A program made the position numbers and the translations under genes. From positions 173,233-237,232 of the forward strand of contig NZ_JSEH01000006.1 in assembly GCF_000801335.2 (NCBI RefSeq): 64,000 nt of DNA, read 5' to 3'. This DNA is from Desulfovibrio sp. TomC (lineage in GTDB: Bacteria > Desulfobacterota > Desulfovibrionia > Desulfovibrionales > Desulfovibrionaceae). This document shows positions 27,084 to 35,580 of the stretch, piece after piece; the first letter of the stretch is position 1; each line of letters begins with the position of its first letter. The notes below the pieces were generated by a model. That model was not told where the DNA came from, searched no databases, and worked only from the letters and a program-made list of their open reading frames with translations.

Positions 27084-27857
27084 ATGGGCGACGAAACTTT
27101 TTTTAATCATCCGTACGCTGAAAGGCAGCTTGTAGTTTTTGTTGATGATAATAAGTTCCCGAATAAGGATACTTTCACGTGGAAGGATGCTTGGCAGTAT
27201 ACACTTAAGATGACTGATTCGGCATTTGTCGCAAAAATTCTTGTAGATGCAATCAAAGAACTGCGGGGGAGGGGCGCAAATATTTTAACCCTTCCAAGGA
27301 GCCGATATGTCGATTTTATCTTGCCACCTGGGCATCCAAGGAATAATTTAGTTTATGCAGGACATCCTGCTGTGGCAAAAAAATATATCCCAATAGCTGA
27401 TTTTCATCGTTTAATATTTGAGCATAAATTTGCAGAAGCGGTAGATCTGTTGATGTGTTTGGGTGCAAAGAAAATAGAAGTTGAACATATAGCAGGTTGG
27501 GGAAGGGAGTTTTCTGGAAAACTGTCAGTTGGTTTGCAAGGAAAATCAGCTGGAGGTGAAGCAGGGGGACATGGGAAGAGTCAATCCTCTATTCTTTACT
27601 CTGCAGAGTTTGAAGGAAGAGAGACTCCATTGCTGCCACAAAATATGGTTTGGTTTTCTTACGAGTCGACGTGGCAAAATATTGCGAAAGGAAGGATTAA
27701 TTTCGGAATGAAAAACTTTTCACTTTCTCTCCAGTATAATGAGGACTATGGAATTAATGCTTCTTTAAGCTCAATTATACAAGGTGGTGGTTTGGATGCC
27801 GGCGGTAAATTTGAGAACCATGTCGCCACAACCTGGCAAATAAATGGAACATTTTAG
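27084..27857 (+). CDS. Unknown AT-rich cargo protein between two att copies
   Basis: A 257-residue protein, strongly AT-rich compared with flanking core genes. Without signal peptide or membrane helix. The N-terminal half mixes alpha and beta (LVVFVDDNKFPNKDTFTWKD; IADFHRLIFEHKFAEAVDLLMCLGAKKIEVEHI). The C-terminal half is Gly/Ser/Asn-rich with alternating polar and hydrophobic residues (INFGMKNFSLSLQYNED, GLDAGGKFENHVATTWQING), as in amphipathic beta hairpins. The ATG at 27084 is preferred over 27060 because GGAG lies eight bases upstream. It is the only gene between the first two tRNA-end repeats and its stop is four bases before the second. I do not recognise the family. Confidence 0.65.
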   Translation: MGDETFFNHPYAERQLVVFVDDNKFPNKDTFTWKDAWQYTLKMTDSAFVAKILVDAIKELRGRGANILTLPRSRYVDFILPPGHPRNNLVYAGHPAVAKKYIPIADFHRLIFEHKFAEAVDLLMCLGAKKIEVEHIAGWGREFSGKLSVGLQGKSAGGEAGGHGKSQSSILYSAEFEGRETPLLPQNMVWFSYESTWQNIAKGRINFGMKNFSLSLQYNEDYGINASLSSIIQGGGLDAGGKFENHVATTWQINGTF

Positions 27858-27861
27858 CGGA

Positions 27862-27952
27862 GCATTCAAAAGGTCGTGGGTTCGATTCCCTCCAGCTCCA
27901 CCACGAAGCATGCCAAGGGGTTACCGAGAAATCGGTGACCCCTTTTTCTTTT
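27862..27952 (+). repeat. att copy 2: tRNA-Ala 3' end plus terminator
   Basis: 27862-27903 repeats the last 42 bases of the tRNA with one change (GAGG to AAGG). The terminator (27916-27952) is identical to that of the tRNA. A CGCCAACACTA motif follows at 27967. Confidence 0.9.
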
Positions 27953-27974
27953 GAAAAAAACACCAGCGCCAACA

Positions 27975-28145
27975 CTAGCTGCTGGGACAGCTTTTCAGGA
28001 TCAGGTTCTCGATCTGTAGACGGGAAGGCAGGTCGATATAGTTGAGAGGCTCGTCCCAGACATAGAGATGGGCTTCCTGACAAAGACTTGCCGCCAACAG
28101 AGCCTTTTCCTTTTGCCCTGAACTGAACAGCGCCACTGGAGAAAA
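27975..28145 (-). pseudogene. ABC-F ATPase fragment (C-terminal end only)
   Basis: The minus-strand frame reads SSGQKEKALLAASLCQEAHL then YVWDEPLNYIDLPSRLQIEN, the signature motif and Walker B of ABC-F proteins of the Lsa/Vga antibiotic-resistance or translation-factor type. The upstream two thirds of the gene are missing, and the frame ends in a TAG that is part of the att-flanking CTAGTGTTGGCG motif, so the fragment was cut at the att junction. Not functional. Confidence 0.7.
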
Positions 28146-28168
28146 TTCTCCCCTCTCGCTCTCTCCAA

Positions 28169-29089
28169 CTACGGCTCCCAAATCGGCGGAGCATTGATGA
28201 AGGCACGGAGCGCCTCGACGAAGGCGCGGACCTTGGCGCTCGGCAGGGGCACCGAACGGAGTAGATAGATGCCCGATGGGCGTGCGTTCCATGGCTCGCC
28301 GGCAAGCGGAATCCGGGTAAGCACGCCGGCCTTGATATCGGGGCCAACGACCCAGGTGGGCAGGAATGTCACGCCCATGCCGGCAATGGCAGCCCCGCGC
28401 AGCGCCTCGAAGTCATCGGATCGAAAGGCTACCGGATCGTTTGAAACCTCAGCCGCCGGACGACCGAGCACGTCACTCCAGCCCAAAAGATCAGCGCGGT
28501 GCAACTTGTCCAGCAGCCGGTGACCTGCAAGTTCCGCGACGTCGCTCGGCACGCCTTTTCGCCCGAGATAGGCTGGACTTGCCGCCAGCACCCGGTTCAG
28601 AGGGGCCAGCTTGGCGGCGATCAACGTACTGTCTGGCAACTCCCCCATGCGGATAACCACGTCGAGCCTTTCAAGCACCGGGTCGCCCAGCTTCTCATTC
28701 AGGTCGAGTTCAACCTTAAGCGATGGATACTCCGCCTGCAGTTTCGCGAGAACCGGCAGGACATAGCGCTTGCCGAACGTCGGGAAGCAGGCGACGCGCA
28801 GCGTACCGGCGACCAAACCATGGAAAGCGGAGACCTCGGCATGGGCGTCGGCGAGGTCGTCGAGAAGCCGCTTCGCCCGTTCGAATAAACTTTGCCCTGC
28901 ATCCGTCATGGTGAGGGAGCGAGTGGACCGGATGAGGAGAGGAACGCCGAGTTCCTGTTCGAGCGTGTTGATTTGCCGGACAATGGCTGAGGGCGTCACC
29001 GCCCGATCCCTCGCCGCGGCGGAAAAGCTCCCAGCCCTGACCACGTCGACGAACACAGCCAGATAGTCGGCGAAATGAGGTGCCTTCAT
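28169..29089 (-). CDS. LysR-family transcriptional regulator
   Basis: A 306-residue regulator. The N-terminal winged helix (residues about 5-65: FVDVVRAGSFSAAARDRAVT, VRQINTLEQELGVPLLIRST) is followed by a two-lobe effector domain (about 90-300). It resembles the CrgA/AaeR-like group that controls nearby redox or aromatic-response genes. It is divergent from the SRPBCC-like and quinone oxidoreductase genes across a 134-base gap, the usual arrangement for a LysR regulator and its target. Codon use resembles proteobacterial donors outside this lineage. Effector unknown. Confidence 0.92.
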   Translation of the reverse strand: MKAPHFADYLAVFVDVVRAGSFSAAARDRAVTPSAIVRQINTLEQELGVPLLIRSTRSLTMTDAGQSLFERAKRLLDDLADAHAEVSAFHGLVAGTLRVACFPTFGKRYVLPVLAKLQAEYPSLKVELDLNEKLGDPVLERLDVVIRMGELPDSTLIAAKLAPLNRVLAASPAYLGRKGVPSDVAELAGHRLLDKLHRADLLGWSDVLGRPAAEVSNDPVAFRSDDFEALRGAAIAGMGVTFLPTWVVGPDIKAGVLTRIPLAGEPWNARPSGIYLLRSVPLPSAKVRAFVEALRAFINAPPIWEP

Positions 29090-29223
29090 CTTTGCGTTCC
29101 CGGCAAAGCTGTTTGCAGGAGACTGCGCCTTCTCTCCGGTCGTGGCAAAACTTATATCCTCATCATCACGGTTCGGGCATGTTCGAAAGGCAGCCCGAGC
29201 GCCAATGAAAAGGAGGATTCACC

Positions 29224-29775
29224 ATGAAGATACTCGACGATCTCATCTTGTCCCAGTCCGCGTTCACCGCGGAAATTGACGTCCCGATCGAAAAGATCGA
29301 CATCGCCGACTGGCTGTTCAACTTGCCCGAGGCTGAGTACCAGCGCTGCTGTTCACCGGATCATATTGCAGCGGGCGTGACAACCACCGACGACGGCCGC
29401 CGCATGTCCATCAATGTCGAAATGATCGGCACGGGCCTCGTTGTCCAGCATTATGTCGCCGATGAAGCGACACCCGCCTACTGCCGCATGAACTCCATCT
29501 CTGACGTCTTCACTGCCGCCGGACGAACCCAGGTCAACGTGGTCTGGGAACTGATCGCCGAAGGCATCGATGGCGGGCGCACCCGCTACACCAACCGCGT
29601 CACATCCCACCCGACCGACGCCTTCATGAGCTTCCTGGCCGAACATGGCCAGACCTTCGATCAGGCGGCCGAGGCTCGCCAAGCGGCAGGCGGCGACCAC
29701 AACCGTCGCGAAACTCCTCTGTATGCAGCGAGCATAGGGCGCAAGGCCTTGGCCGGCAAGGGAGGCGTCCAATGA
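29224..29775 (+). CDS. SRPBCC-like hypothetical protein
   Basis: A 183-residue soluble protein with a strong AAGGAGG before the ATG. The central part (ISINVEMIGTGLVVQHYVADE-like strands, VNVVWELIAEG, TRYTNRVTSHPTDAFMSFLAEHG) looks like a START/SRPBCC-type helix-grip protein, which binds small hydrophobic ligands. It ends with ATGA, overlapping the next gene, so the two are one operon facing the LysR gene. Family assignment tentative. Confidence 0.7.
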   Translation: MKILDDLILSQSAFTAEIDVPIEKIDIADWLFNLPEAEYQRCCSPDHIAAGVTTTDDGRRMSINVEMIGTGLVVQHYVADEATPAYCRMNSISDVFTAAGRTQVNVVWELIAEGIDGGRTRYTNRVTSHPTDAFMSFLAEHGQTFDQAAEARQAAGGDHNRRETPLYAASIGRKALAGKGGVQ

Positions 29776-30758
29776 AAGCGATTGTGTTCGACCGGTTCGG
29801 CAAGGCGGAGGTCCTCCGTCTTGCCGAAGTCCCGAAGCCCGAGATGCGCCCTGGCGATCTTTTGGTAAAAGTGAAGGCCGCCGGCGTGAATCGCGCCGAC
29901 TTGCTCCAGCGCGAAGGCTACTACGGTACGCAAAGCTACGGCGAGAGCGACCTGCTTGGCCTGGAACTCGCTGGCGAGATCGTCGCCGTGGGAAAAGAGG
30001 TCACAGGTTTTTGCCCGGGAGAGAGGGTGATGGCCATCGTCGGGGGTGGCGCCTATGCCGAATTCGCTCGGGTGGACCATGGAATGGCGGTCCATGTTCC
30101 GGAGCGCCTTGACGATGTCGCAGCGGGTGCGGTGATGGAATCCTTCGTCACCGCCTGGGAGGCGGTGGCGCACCTCGGAGCCGTAACGCAGGGAAGCACG
30201 GTTCTTGTCCATGCGGCGGCCGGGGGTGTCGGCTCCGCCGCAGTTGAAATTGCCCATGCCCTCGGGAGCAGGGTCTTCGCCACCGCCTCGGGATCGCGCC
30301 GTTCGGACGTGGGAGCTCTCGGAGCCGATCAAGTGTTCGACTATCGCAGCGAAGACTTCAAGACAGGCGTCCTCGACGCAACACATGGGAAGGGCGTCGA
30401 TGTGGTCATCGACTTCGTCGGCGGAGATTACCTGGCCCGGAACCTCGCCAGCCTGACGCCCGGTGGTCGTCTCATTCAGGTTGGCCTTATGAGCGGCGAG
30501 GACGACGCGACCATCCCGCTTGGGCTCGTTCTCCACAACCACCTCCATCTGATTGGAACGGTCATGAAGTCCCGCAACGCCGAGGAGAAACGAGCGATGA
30601 TTCATCGCTTCGCCATGGGCGCACTCCCGATGTTTGTCGATGGCAGGCTGCATCCGGTGGTGGGAAGAACATTCCCGCTTGCCGACGCAGCCGGGGCCCA
30701 CCGATTCATGGAGGCCGGCGGCGGTTTCGGGAAGATTGTACTGACCGTACCGGCTTAA
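29772..30758 (+). CDS. NAD(P)H:quinone oxidoreductase of the zinc-free MDR family (PIG3-like)
   Basis: A 328-residue medium-chain reductase. The GroES-like N-terminal part (AAGVNRADLLQREGYYG, GLELAGEIVAVG) lacks the catalytic zinc Cys/His of alcohol dehydrogenases. The Rossmann motif HAAAGGVGSAAVEIAHALG is near residue 150. The pattern fits the quinone oxidoreductase/TP53I3 (PIG3) subgroup, which reduces quinones or enones with NADPH. Translationally coupled to the SRPBCC-like gene. Convergent with the histidine kinase gene. Confidence 0.9.
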   Translation: MKAIVFDRFGKAEVLRLAEVPKPEMRPGDLLVKVKAAGVNRADLLQREGYYGTQSYGESDLLGLELAGEIVAVGKEVTGFCPGERVMAIVGGGAYAEFARVDHGMAVHVPERLDDVAAGAVMESFVTAWEAVAHLGAVTQGSTVLVHAAAGGVGSAAVEIAHALGSRVFATASGSRRSDVGALGADQVFDYRSEDFKTGVLDATHGKGVDVVIDFVGGDYLARNLASLTPGGRLIQVGLMSGEDDATIPLGLVLHNHLHLIGTVMKSRNAEEKRAMIHRFAMGALPMFVDGRLHPVVGRTFPLADAAGAHRFMEAGGGFGKIVLTVPA

Positions 30759-30850
30759 CTCCCACAGGGAACTCTCCCCCTCATGGACTATTGGGTTTGG
30801 GTGCGTCCCCTGAGAAAATCTTGCCACAAGAGGCAGCTATCGAATTGCCA

Positions 30851-32959
30851 TCAATCTGTGGTCAGCCCCTTTTCCAACATCACCTGATCAATGGTGGTAT
30901 GCAATTCGGTCATGTCCACAGGCTTGGAAACATAGCCGTTCATTCCGGCCAATAGGAATTTTTCCTTATCGCCGGCCATCGCATAGGCGGTCATGGCAAT
31001 GATGGGAGTGCCTGTTTTCTCAGGCCCGGCCCTTCCCTCGCGAATGGCCCTGGTGGCTGCCACACCATCTACGACAGGCATTTGCACGTCCATAAGGATC
31101 AGGTCGAAGTCCTGTTCCGCCACGCGGGCAAGCACTTCCTGGCCATCCATAGCTGTTGTCACCGCATGGCCTGCTTTTTCAAGCATGCGTTTGCCGGCCA
31201 TCAGGCTTACGACCTCGTCTTCGGCAAAAAGTATGCGCAGGGAGTGGGCTTGTCGCATTGCGAAAACCGGCTTTGCTGGCGTTGCCTGGTCGCGCGGCAG
31301 GTCCGGGAGTTTGAAGGGGAGCGAACAATAGATCGTCGTTCCTACGCCGATGGTGCTCTCGAGGGCAAGTTCGCCGTCCATCATGCGGACCAGTTTGCGA
31401 ACGATCGAGAGGCCAAGTCCGGCCCCTTGAAATCGCCGGGTGTAGGATCCTTCCGCCTGGGTAAATGGTTCGAAGATGATTCGTTGCAGATCCTCTGTGA
31501 TGCCAATTCCGGTATCCTGCACGACAAAAAGCGCACGGAATCGTCGTGTGTGAGAACCCAGTGGCATGACGTGAACGCCCACCTTGCCGGTGTCGGTAAA
31601 CTTGATCGCGTTGCCAACCAGATTAAAGAGTATTTGCTGCAGCCGGGACTTGTCTCCGATAAGTCGGAGCGGCATGCCGGCGTCGATGCGAAAATCCAGT
31701 GTTAGGCCTTTCTCTTTCACCTCCAAAGCGAAAAGATCGCTGGTAGCTTCTAGTTGGCTCGAAATGTCAAACTCTTCTTCCAATAGAGTCAGTTGTCCTG
31801 CCTCAATCCTGGAAAGATCCAGTATATCGGACAACAAGTGTGTGAGACGTTTAGACGATTTGACCGCGCCAGCGAGGTATTCCTGCTGCGTGTCATCCAG
31901 GGAAGTGGTTTGCATGAGTTGGAGCATGCCTATGATGCCATTGAGCGGCGTACGTATTTCGTGGCTCATATTGGCAAGGAATTCCGATTTGGCGCGAGAA
32001 GCTCTTTCCGCATGGTCCCGAGCCGTCCGTAGCGCTTCCTCGGTTTGCTTGCGCTCCGTGACATCCCGAAAAACGCCGAGGATCAACTCCTGACCCTGGA
32101 AATCGAAGCTATTACTAAATACTTCTGCCATTCTGACTTCGCCGGCCGCAGTTAATAGTTCTACGTCTGATTGTTTGTTTTGTGAGGCCACGGCTTGTTT
32201 GAAGTTTTCGGTGAAGCCTTCTCTCGTGGGCGTCGTCATTGGATGCAAAGTCCATTGCGGCAGACCAAGAAGTTGGCCACGGTTGCGGCCAAAGAACCTT
32301 TCAGCCGCTTCGTTGCACTCTACGAGGATGCCGGTCTTTCGGTCGGCCACGAGAACCGGATCGCTTATGGAAGAGAAAAGGGCGCGATAACGTTCCTCAT
32401 TGGCCCTTAGCGCCTCGGTGCGGCGGGCAACTTCTTGCTCTAGATTTTTGTATAAGTAGGCGTTGCGTAAAATCAATGCTAAAATAGGCGACAAGCGATC
32501 CAATGTGCTGATAATCGAGCCTATCCCGTTATTATCCATAACCCCGAGCAGAAATATGACTCCGATGTGCGTTCCGCCGTGCCGCAGAGGAACCACAACA
32601 GCGTCGCCCACGCCGAGACCTTTTGCAATGCCAAGGCCACTTTTGTCGGGCAATTCTTCTAGAGTAAGGTAGACGACGGTTTCTATTGTCTGGCTGAGCT
32701 TGATAAGGTCTTGTATCTCCGTTTTGAGGGCAATATCCTGGCGACGCTCTGGGCAAATGGTACGTACCTTGTGTTCAGGCTTCCCGATAAAATGGGAGTA
32801 TTCCACGATGACCACGGTGCGAATCGCGAGAATCTCCCGAATTTGGCTGGCAATGTATTCACAGCAACGGCCAGGTGAATCGGCGAGAGCCATGATGTTT
32901 GTCACCAAGTCCGTAAAAAGCAACGCGAAGGCGCTCTGGTCGGAAATGTTGTCAGGCAT
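30851..32959 (-). CDS. Hybrid sensor histidine kinase (GAF-like, PAS, HisKA, HATPase, REC)
   Basis: A 702-residue cytoplasmic kinase without membrane helices. Residues about 10-170 look like a GAF-type sensor; PAS about 185-305; HisKA with phospho-His333 in FLANMSHEIRTPLNGI; HATPase with VGNAIKFT, GTGIGI-type and GLGLSI boxes; a C-terminal receiver (about 575-695) with the phospho-Asp near 624 in LILMDVQMP. It is the last gene of a minus-strand operon with corrinoid protein, MtaA-like and DUF1638 genes; the ATG overlaps the DUF1638 gene by eight bases with GGAAAGG upstream. A signal linked to corrinoid methyl transfer is inferred from this. No separate response regulator is adjacent. Confidence 0.93.
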   Translation of the reverse strand: MPDNISDQSAFALLFTDLVTNIMALADSPGRCCEYIASQIREILAIRTVVIVEYSHFIGKPEHKVRTICPERRQDIALKTEIQDLIKLSQTIETVVYLTLEELPDKSGLGIAKGLGVGDAVVVPLRHGGTHIGVIFLLGVMDNNGIGSIISTLDRLSPILALILRNAYLYKNLEQEVARRTEALRANEERYRALFSSISDPVLVADRKTGILVECNEAAERFFGRNRGQLLGLPQWTLHPMTTPTREGFTENFKQAVASQNKQSDVELLTAAGEVRMAEVFSNSFDFQGQELILGVFRDVTERKQTEEALRTARDHAERASRAKSEFLANMSHEIRTPLNGIIGMLQLMQTTSLDDTQQEYLAGAVKSSKRLTHLLSDILDLSRIEAGQLTLLEEEFDISSQLEATSDLFALEVKEKGLTLDFRIDAGMPLRLIGDKSRLQQILFNLVGNAIKFTDTGKVGVHVMPLGSHTRRFRALFVVQDTGIGITEDLQRIIFEPFTQAEGSYTRRFQGAGLGLSIVRKLVRMMDGELALESTIGVGTTIYCSLPFKLPDLPRDQATPAKPVFAMRQAHSLRILFAEDEVVSLMAGKRMLEKAGHAVTTAMDGQEVLARVAEQDFDLILMDVQMPVVDGVAATRAIREGRAGPEKTGTPIIAMTAYAMAGDKEKFLLAGMNGYVSKPVDMTELHTTIDQVMLEKGLTTD

Positions 32960-33545
32960 AATGGTCCAACCTTTCCAAGCCGTTGAGAATGGCAGCCTTG
33001 AGCTGGTCAAGTCCGGGATGCATGACCGTAACAGGCATGTCGAAAAAGGCCTCTATGTCCGCCAAAGTCTCGTAGGGCGTCTCGGTGAGGCCTGTATCGA
33101 GATAGACAAGGCGTTTGTGCATCTCATGCATGAATTCCCGGGCCAGATCCTGACTTTCCAGGCCAAGCTCCCGCCGGAAGACCTCCTCCCACCGCCCTGT
33201 CCACTCCGGCATGAAGAAGAATGCGCTTTCACGCCGCAGCCGGCGGTAGGCGTCATGGCCGAGAATGATGTCGCAGCAGTTGAGTCCGGGCACCTTCCTG
33301 ACTTGGGGCAGCTTCGCCAAATCACCCATGTGCGGACAGCAGTCTCCGTAAACCAGCAAGAGGGGGCGCGCTGCGGTCCGGGTTACGCGGTGAAGCATTG
33401 TATCGAGCCTGTGGGGATGCATGTGCAGCATGGAGTCCAGGAATTTCAGGCTGCACCGGTCCGTTACGATCCGGCCAAGCTGCAGGATTTCCTGGCGAAA
33501 AATGCTACAGCTGACGAGCAGCGTCTTCTGGGCAGACCCGCTCAT
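32952..33545 (-). CDS. DUF1638 family protein
   Basis: A 197-residue soluble protein. The family features visible are an early Cys (VSCSIFRQEILQL), LLVYGDCCPHMGDL, and NCCDIILGHDAY, then FFFMPEWTGRWEEVF. The paired cysteines suggest metal or corrinoid binding, but this is not established. DUF1638 genes are often next to corrinoid proteins and UroD-like methyltransferases. The ATG at 33545 is chosen because AGGAG precedes it by five bases; a GTG at 33551 would overlap the upstream TGA as GTGA. Confidence 0.85.
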   Translation of the reverse strand: MSGSAQKTLLVSCSIFRQEILQLGRIVTDRCSLKFLDSMLHMHPHRLDTMLHRVTRTAARPLLLVYGDCCPHMGDLAKLPQVRKVPGLNCCDIILGHDAYRRLRRESAFFFMPEWTGRWEEVFRRELGLESQDLAREFMHEMHKRLVYLDTGLTETPYETLADIEAFFDMPVTVMHPGLDQLKAAILNGLERLDHYA

Positions 33546-33547
33546 GG

Positions 33548-34567
33548 TCACTCCTGGCCTGCGTCCAGAACGGCCGCGACAACGGCTTTGATCGTCTCAG
33601 GCGGCGTGCTCCATGGGATGTCGGCGCTGCTGGTGCAAAAAATGGAACGCGGGTCGCAGGCCAAGGCCGACATGATCTTCCGCGTCCGCACGTAGGCTTC
33701 CGCTGGCGAGAGGCCTGGAAGATGGGGGCCGCTCAGGTTGCCGAGAAGCACCGGGCCTTCCCCGACGGCGGCCCGGGCTTGGGCAAAGCTGTCGCGGTGG
33801 TCCAGGGCGAATCCCACCACGTTTGGCAGGTCCCGGACCAGCCCCAGGTGCGAAACCAAGGGATTGCCGCCGTGGTGGAACACAATGGGGCCGGGGACGC
33901 GCGAAAAGGCCCTGGCAAGGGCTGGAATCACGTATTCGCCCACCAGCTTCGGAGTGAGGAGTTGCGGATTGGCGAACATGACCGGGATGACCACGAAGCT
34001 GGCCCCTGCCTCAAAAAAGGACGTGGCCAGCGCGACGAAGTGGTCGCTGGCCAGACGGAACAATTCGTCCCTTTTGTCGGCGTCGAAAAGGAGGGCTTCG
34101 ATCCATTCGCCAATGGAGACGAGCAGGGCGGGCAGATCCATGGGCGCGGTCAGTAAGGCGGCTATCGGTTTGTCGCCCCCGAACTCGTGCGCCAGGAGCC
34201 GTGTTGCTTCGACGAGGTAGCGCAGGCCGGGGTCATCGGTCACGCTCGGAGCATGCAGGGCTGCCAGATCAGACAGCCCCTTGCAGGCGGGGCGGATGAC
34301 GTTTGGCGGCGCGGTGTCGAACTGTTTCAGGGTGCAGCCGAACGCCCTGGCCTCAAGGGGGAGGGCAAAAGGCGTAAAAAGAATATCCGGGTCCGCGAGT
34401 TCCACCACGGCGCGCTGCCCGGCCAGGTATTTTTCTGGCGATGCGTAATATTCCGATAAGGGGCAATTCGTGAGCTTCGCTCCATACAAACTGAGGACCA
34501 GGGAGAAGGCGCGGCGGTCTACGGGGTCCCCCTTCACCGTCGAAAAAACACGCTCAAGGGAGTTCAT
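33548..34567 (-). CDS. Uroporphyrinogen-decarboxylase-fold corrinoid methyltransferase (MtaA/CmuA-like)
   Basis: A 339-residue TIM-barrel protein of the UroD/MtaA family, which moves methyl groups between corrinoid proteins and thiols such as coenzyme M. Family segments: SEYYASPEKYLAGQ, FALPLEARAFGC, EWIEALLFDADKRDELFRLA, and PNVVGFALDHRDS. The usual zinc motif HxC is HHGG at 231-234 with the Cys replaced by Gly; Cys304 and Cys311 lie near the place of the last zinc ligand. It overlaps the corrinoid protein gene by 14 bases, with GAGGGG before the ATG. Substrate and acceptor unknown. Confidence 0.87.
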   Translation of the reverse strand: MNSLERVFSTVKGDPVDRRAFSLVLSLYGAKLTNCPLSEYYASPEKYLAGQRAVVELADPDILFTPFALPLEARAFGCTLKQFDTAPPNVIRPACKGLSDLAALHAPSVTDDPGLRYLVEATRLLAHEFGGDKPIAALLTAPMDLPALLVSIGEWIEALLFDADKRDELFRLASDHFVALATSFFEAGASFVVIPVMFANPQLLTPKLVGEYVIPALARAFSRVPGPIVFHHGGNPLVSHLGLVRDLPNVVGFALDHRDSFAQARAAVGEGPVLLGNLSGPHLPGLSPAEAYVRTRKIMSALACDPRSIFCTSSADIPWSTPPETIKAVVAAVLDAGQE

Positions 34568-35240
34568 GACACCCCTCGAACGCCAGCGATCTTGCCCACA
34601 GCGTATCGAAAAGGCCCGGGGCTTGGATGGCGTTTTGGCACGTGCCGTCGCCCCCCAGGGCTGACGCCAGCTCGGGCCTGAGGTTGATGACCGCGCCGCC
34701 AACGGCGAGCTGCACTCGTCCTGTTAAGCCCCGCCTGTCGAGTTCCTGGCGCACGAAGCGAATATTTTCCGCCGTCGTCAGCATCATGGCCGAAACGCCG
34801 ATGACGCGGGCGCTTACCTCCTCCGCCTTGTCCACAAACTGCGCCGGGAGCACATCATTGCCCAGGTCCACGACCTTCCAGCCGGCCGCGGCGAGGAAAA
34901 CCGCCACCATCTTTCTGCCCAAGGCATGATAATCATCCTCGATGTTGCCGATAACGACTGGACCCTTTGGAGATTTTTCCGGAGGTGGCGATGACTGCGC
35001 CATCTTGACCAAAATATCCTCAGCCACTTTACCGGCCACATATCCTTGTGCCAGGGACAACCGATCCTTGGCCCAGCGCTCGCCTATCTCCAAAAGCACG
35101 GGTTCCAATATTTCACGCACGGCATGGCTGAAGCCTCTGGCGATGCCTTGGATGGTCAGTAGCTCCACAGCCTGGTCCCGCTGGGCCTCAATGATGTGGT
35201 CAAATAATTGTGCTCGAAGAGCCTGGGTGTCCTGAGACAT
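34554..35240 (-). CDS. Corrinoid (B12-binding) methyl carrier protein
   Basis: A 228-residue protein with the methionine-synthase/MtaC/MttC layout. A four-helix cap covers residues about 1-88; the Rossmann-like B12 domain covers about 93-215. The cobalt-ligating motif DxHxxG is DYHALG (103-108, His105); SAMML and AVGGA fit the SxL and GG motifs. It should accept a methyl group on cobalt and pass it to the MtaA-like protein. First gene of the four-gene operon; GAGGTG precedes the ATG. No substrate:corrinoid methyltransferase (MttB/MtaB type) and no reductive activator is next to it. Confidence 0.92.
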   Translation of the reverse strand: MSQDTQALRAQLFDHIIEAQRDQAVELLTIQGIARGFSHAVREILEPVLLEIGERWAKDRLSLAQGYVAGKVAEDILVKMAQSSPPPEKSPKGPVVIGNIEDDYHALGRKMVAVFLAAAGWKVVDLGNDVLPAQFVDKAEEVSARVIGVSAMMLTTAENIRFVRQELDRRGLTGRVQLAVGGAVINLRPELASALGGDGTCQNAIQAPGLFDTLWARSLAFEGCHELP

Positions 35241-35406
35241 GGCGCACCTCGCGAGATGTTGCCGGCCGACCGGGCTTGTCGGTACAGATAACCCTTCCGG
35301 CACGAGAAACCAACACCGGAGTCCTCACGACGGCGTCACGAGGGTGATTGGCAGCGACAAACCGGTTTTGACTGTTTGGACCGGTCTCGCCAACATGTCC
35401 TTTGAC

Positions 35407-35580
35407 AGGCGCGCCACAGACGTGTTGGCTTTCCGTTGGCGGTATGTTGGCTGATGCGCCACAGACCTACTGGGGACTGTTGGCTGGAGCCAACAAAGAC
35501 TCCGTGGCTTCCCGGATTTAATATAAAAAATATAATATTTTAAATACGTTATGTTTTCTGTTGGCAGGGCATTCAGGAGC
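35407..35580. repeat. Duplicated att arm region, copy A, with truncated tRNA end
   Basis: About 174 bases, roughly 85-90% identical by eye to 47761-47936. It holds several GTTGGC words and an AT-rich stretch (AATATTTTAAATA), and ends in GCATTCAGGAGC, the first bases of the att core, after which the match stops. The rest of 35241-35799 holds no gene that I can support. Confidence 0.8.
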
